This document shows positions 6,440 to 7,864 of a stretch of 7,864 nt of DNA, piece after piece; within the stretch, counting starts at the first letter, position 1, and each line of letters opens with the position of its first letter. Source of the stretch: an uncultured Propionibacteriaceae bacterium (GTDB lineage: Bacteria > Actinomycetota > Actinomycetes > Propionibacteriales > Propionibacteriaceae); contig CALMAD010000308.1 in the NCBI GenBank assembly GCA_937859105.1, forward strand, positions 1-7,864, written 5' to 3'. The position numbers and the translations under genes are program-made. The notes below the pieces were generated by a model. The model searched no databases. It was not told the origin of the DNA and was given only the letters and a program-made list of their open reading frames with translations.

Positions 6440-7450
6440 CTACCGCACCGCTGCGAGGTTCACCGCCTGGCGCATCGCCTCGACCATGCTCTCGGGGTTC
6501 ACGATGCCCTTGCCGGCGATGTCGAACGCCGTGCCGTGGTCGACGGACGTCCGGATGACCGGCAGCCCGACCGTGATGTTGACGCCGGCCTCGATGCCCA
6601 GCACCTTCACCGGGCCGTGCCCCTGGTCGTGGTACATGGCGACGATGAGGTCGTAGTCGCCGCGCCCGCCCAGGTAGAAGGCCGTGTCGGCCGGCAGCGG
6701 GCCCTCGGCGTTGATGCCGTCGGCGCGCAGCTTCTCCAGCGCGGGGATGATCTTCTCCTCCTCCTCGCCGTAGCCGAAGAGGCCGCCCTCACCCGCGTGC
6801 GGGTTGATCGCGCAGACGCCGATGCGGGGGTTCTCGATGCCCGCGCGGTTGAGCGCCTCGTAGCCGCGGCGCACCACGCGCTCGACGAGGCCCGGCTCGA
6901 TCTTCTTGATCGCGTCGATGAGGCCGATGTGCGTGGTCACGTGGATGACGCGCAGCTTCGGGGAGCTGAGCATCATCGAGACCTCCGGCGTGCCGGTGAG
7001 GTGGGCCAGCAACTCGGTGTGGCCCGGGAAGTTGTGGCCGCCCATGTGCAGGGCCTCCTTGTTGAGCGGCGCGGTGCAGATGGCCTGCACCTTGCCCTCG
7101 ACGGCCAGTTCGGCGGCCACCTTGATGTACTGGTAGGCGGCGTCGCCCGCGACCGCGCTGAGCTGGCCCCACGGCAGATCCTCCGGCAGCAGGCCGAGGT
7201 CGATGACGTTGACGCGGCCAGGCTCGGCCACCGCGTCGTCGACGCTGTCGATCGCGACGATGTCGGCGTCCAGGCCGAGGATCTTCGCGGCCTGCCGCAG
7301 GCGGGCGGCGTCCCCGATGACGACCGGCAGGCAGCGCGTGGTGACCTCGTCGTCGAGCAGGGCGGCGACGGTCACCTCCGGGCCGACGCCGGCGCCGTCG
7401 CCCATCGTGACGGCGATGACGGGCAGGGTCGTGGTGGGTGTGTCGGACAT
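6440..7450 (-). CDS. pdxA: PdxA-family NAD-dependent dehydrogenase, probably the acid-sugar type PdxA2
   Basis: 336 residues from ATG 7450, the usual length for PdxA. By alignment from memory with E. coli PdxA, the substrate-binding HT (H144, T145 in GHTE), the three metal-binding histidines (H174 in TTH, H218 in NPHAGEG, H274 in MYHDQG), and K282, N291 and R300 are all conserved, so it should be active. In vitamin B6 synthesis PdxA oxidises 4-phosphohydroxy-L-threonine. In the PdxA2 branch the substrate is 4-phospho-D-threonate or -erythronate, and the product decarboxylates to dihydroxyacetone phosphate. PdxA2 is favoured for three reasons. Most Actinomycetota make B6 with PdxST and do not need PdxA. 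The loop after the third histidine reads HDQGHGPVK rather than the HDQGLPVLK of E. coli. The neighbours are a kinase fragment and a DeoR regulator. The frame is open without a stop into the upstream kinase fragment, so it may be the C-terminal half of a fusion; an internal ribosome site would also allow separate synthesis. Confidence 0.92.
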   Translation of the reverse strand: MSDTPTTTLPVIAVTMGDGAGVGPEVTVAALLDDEVTTRCLPVVIGDAARLRQAAKILGLDADIVAIDSVDDAVAEPGRVNVIDLGLLPEDLPWGQLSAVAGDAAYQYIKVAAELAVEGKVQAICTAPLNKEALHMGGHNFPGHTELLAHLTGTPEVSMMLSSPKLRVIHVTTHIGLIDAIKKIEPGLVERVVRRGYEALNRAGIENPRIGVCAINPHAGEGGLFGYGEEEEKIIPALEKLRADGINAEGPLPADTAFYLGGRGDYDLIVAMYHDQGHGPVKVLGIEAGVNITVGLPVIRTSVDHGTAFDIAGKGIVNPESMVEAMRQAVNLAAVR

Positions 7451-7738
7451 GATGCCTCCTTGGGCTGGCTGAACGAGGGTTGGGTCGGTGGTCGAGGGGG
7501 TCGGTTCGTCGGCGGTGGGCTGGCCGGCGGTGGGCTGGTCGGCTGGGGGCTGGGGATCTGACGGCTGGTGGTCGCCCGGCTGCTCCGCCCCCGCGAGCGC
7601 GCGGCGGATCTGCAGCAGCGATTCCGGTGCGCCGAAACTACCGGGGCGCGTGGCGACGCGCCCCACGCGGGGCCAGCCGGGCAGCCGCTCGCCGGACGCC
7701 CGGCTCAGCACCGCGCCCGCGTGCACCTCGCGCTCGAC
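7451..7738 (-). CDS. C-terminal remnant of a DUF1537-type acid-sugar kinase plus linker, in frame with PdxA
   Basis: About 96 codons continuous with the PdxA frame. The first 50 residues, beginning near VEREVHAGAV, match from memory the end of the nucleotide-binding C-terminal domain of DUF1537 (four-carbon acid-sugar) kinases: EVHAGAVLSR corresponds to the EIxPGV segment, and VATRPGSFGAPESLL (28-42) to the ALKSGNFGxxDFF segment. The kinase phosphorylates threonate or erythronate at O4, the step before PdxA2. After RRALAGAE comes a 44-residue linker rich in Pro, Gln, Thr and Asp. There is no stop between this and PdxA, so any ribosome translating this frame must continue into PdxA. The conserved GGET motif expected about 20 residues earlier is absent from the sequence further right, so the kinase is broken near 7738-7745. 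The family assignment rests on a short segment. Confidence 0.55.
7455..7461 (-). promoter_or_regulatory. Strong internal ribosome-binding site before pdxA
   Basis: AAGGAGG, 4 bases before ATG 7450. It is one of the strongest such sites in the window although it lies inside an open frame, where it encodes QGG. It supports a separate PdxA product, alone or in addition to a fusion. Confidence 0.7.
7493..7582 (-). repeat. Six tandem 15-bp units encoding a [QE]Pxxx linker
   Basis: Read on the minus strand the units encode QPGDH, QPSDP, QPPAD, QPTAG, QPTAD and EPTPS. The central three (7508-7552) are nearly identical at DNA level. The period is a multiple of three and in phase with both flanking domains, as expected for a translated flexible linker. 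The copy number may vary between strains. Confidence 0.75.
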
Positions 7739-7864
7739 GATACGGTCGATGAAATGCAGGCCGCCGCCAATGCGATCGACCTGTACGAGGTCACCGATTT
7801 CGCGCCCGAGATGCGCGACATGGCCGCGATCATCGTCGATGCCGCGCGCCTGACGGCAGAGGCG
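7730..7864 (+). pseudogene. Fragment of a PhoU-like DUF47 protein, N-terminus missing, running off the right edge
   Basis: Plus-strand codons from 7730 give 45 residues beginning ALDDTVDEMQAAANAIDLYE, then VTDFAPEMRDMAAIIVDAA. From memory this matches the middle of DUF47/PhoU-related proteins (LDDxxD, then a helix, LYEV, PEM and an IIVxAAxL helix), which work beside Pit-type phosphate transporters. No start codon, ribosome site or matching N-terminal half exists to the left in any plus frame. Plus-strand third positions are G or C in 35 of the 41 codons 7742-7864, more than in the opposite frame. GC over these codons is 81 of 123 (66%), visibly below the rest of the window, which suggests a different origin. 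It may be a true pseudogene fragment or part of an intact gene joined here artificially. Confidence 0.55.

Noticed and set aside
6440..7450. PdxA as a vitamin B6 biosynthesis enzyme
   Set aside because: The context (acid-sugar kinase remnant, DeoR regulator) and the usual PdxST route of Actinomycetota favour the catabolic PdxA2 role. This is not proven, so the family symbol is kept.
7742..7864. Minus-strand continuation of the kinase frame to the window end
   Set aside because: The frame is open, but the translation lacks the GGET motif expected upstream of EVHAG, has lower GC at third positions, and competes with a clear DUF47-like reading on the plus strand.

Overview
The window looks like a piece of a very GC-rich actinomycete-type chromosome (Actinomycetota). 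The genes have G or C at almost every third codon position, GTG starts are common, one -10 box is TAGGGT, and the large ABC permease and XRE-type regulator fit that phylum. A Solirubrobacterales-like origin is only a guess. All genes that belong to this chromosome lie on the minus strand, so transcription runs from high to low coordinates.

Reading with transcription: (1) 7738-6440 is one open frame. It joins the C-terminal end of what looks like a DUF1537 four-carbon acid-sugar kinase, a 15-bp-periodic QPxxx linker, and a complete PdxA-family dehydrogenase (PdxA itself 7450-6440). (2) 6327-5542 encodes a DeoR-family repressor with a candidate promoter and operator in front. Together these suggest a small catabolic locus for threonate- or erythronate-type acid sugars: the kinase phosphorylates, the PdxA2-type enzyme oxidises, and spontaneous decarboxylation gives dihydroxyacetone phosphate. 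(3) 5386-3893 encodes a large XRE-type HTH protein with a long, uncharacterised, apparently all-helical C-terminal part. (4) 3753-2002 encodes a superfamily 2 DEAD/DEAH-type helicase with an unusual C-terminal extension; it has its own convincing promoter. (5) 1897-1133 and 1133-1 encode an ABC ATPase and an FtsX/MacB-type permease overlapping by one base. The permease runs off the left edge.

The right-hand end is odd. From about 7730 to 7864 the best reading is on the plus strand: an N-terminally truncated PhoU-like (DUF47) protein, with lower GC than its surroundings. It meets the truncated kinase head to head at about 7730-7745. The two broken genes share one breakpoint, which points to a chimeric contig end or a real rearrangement.

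All intergenic gaps are shorter than about 160 bases. They hold hairpins, one good promoter, several candidate operators and no RNA genes. I see no tRNA, rRNA, CRISPR array, insertion sequence or phage gene. The most unusual items are the kinase-PdxA fusion with its repeat linker, the chimeric end, and the XRE-helical protein of unknown function.
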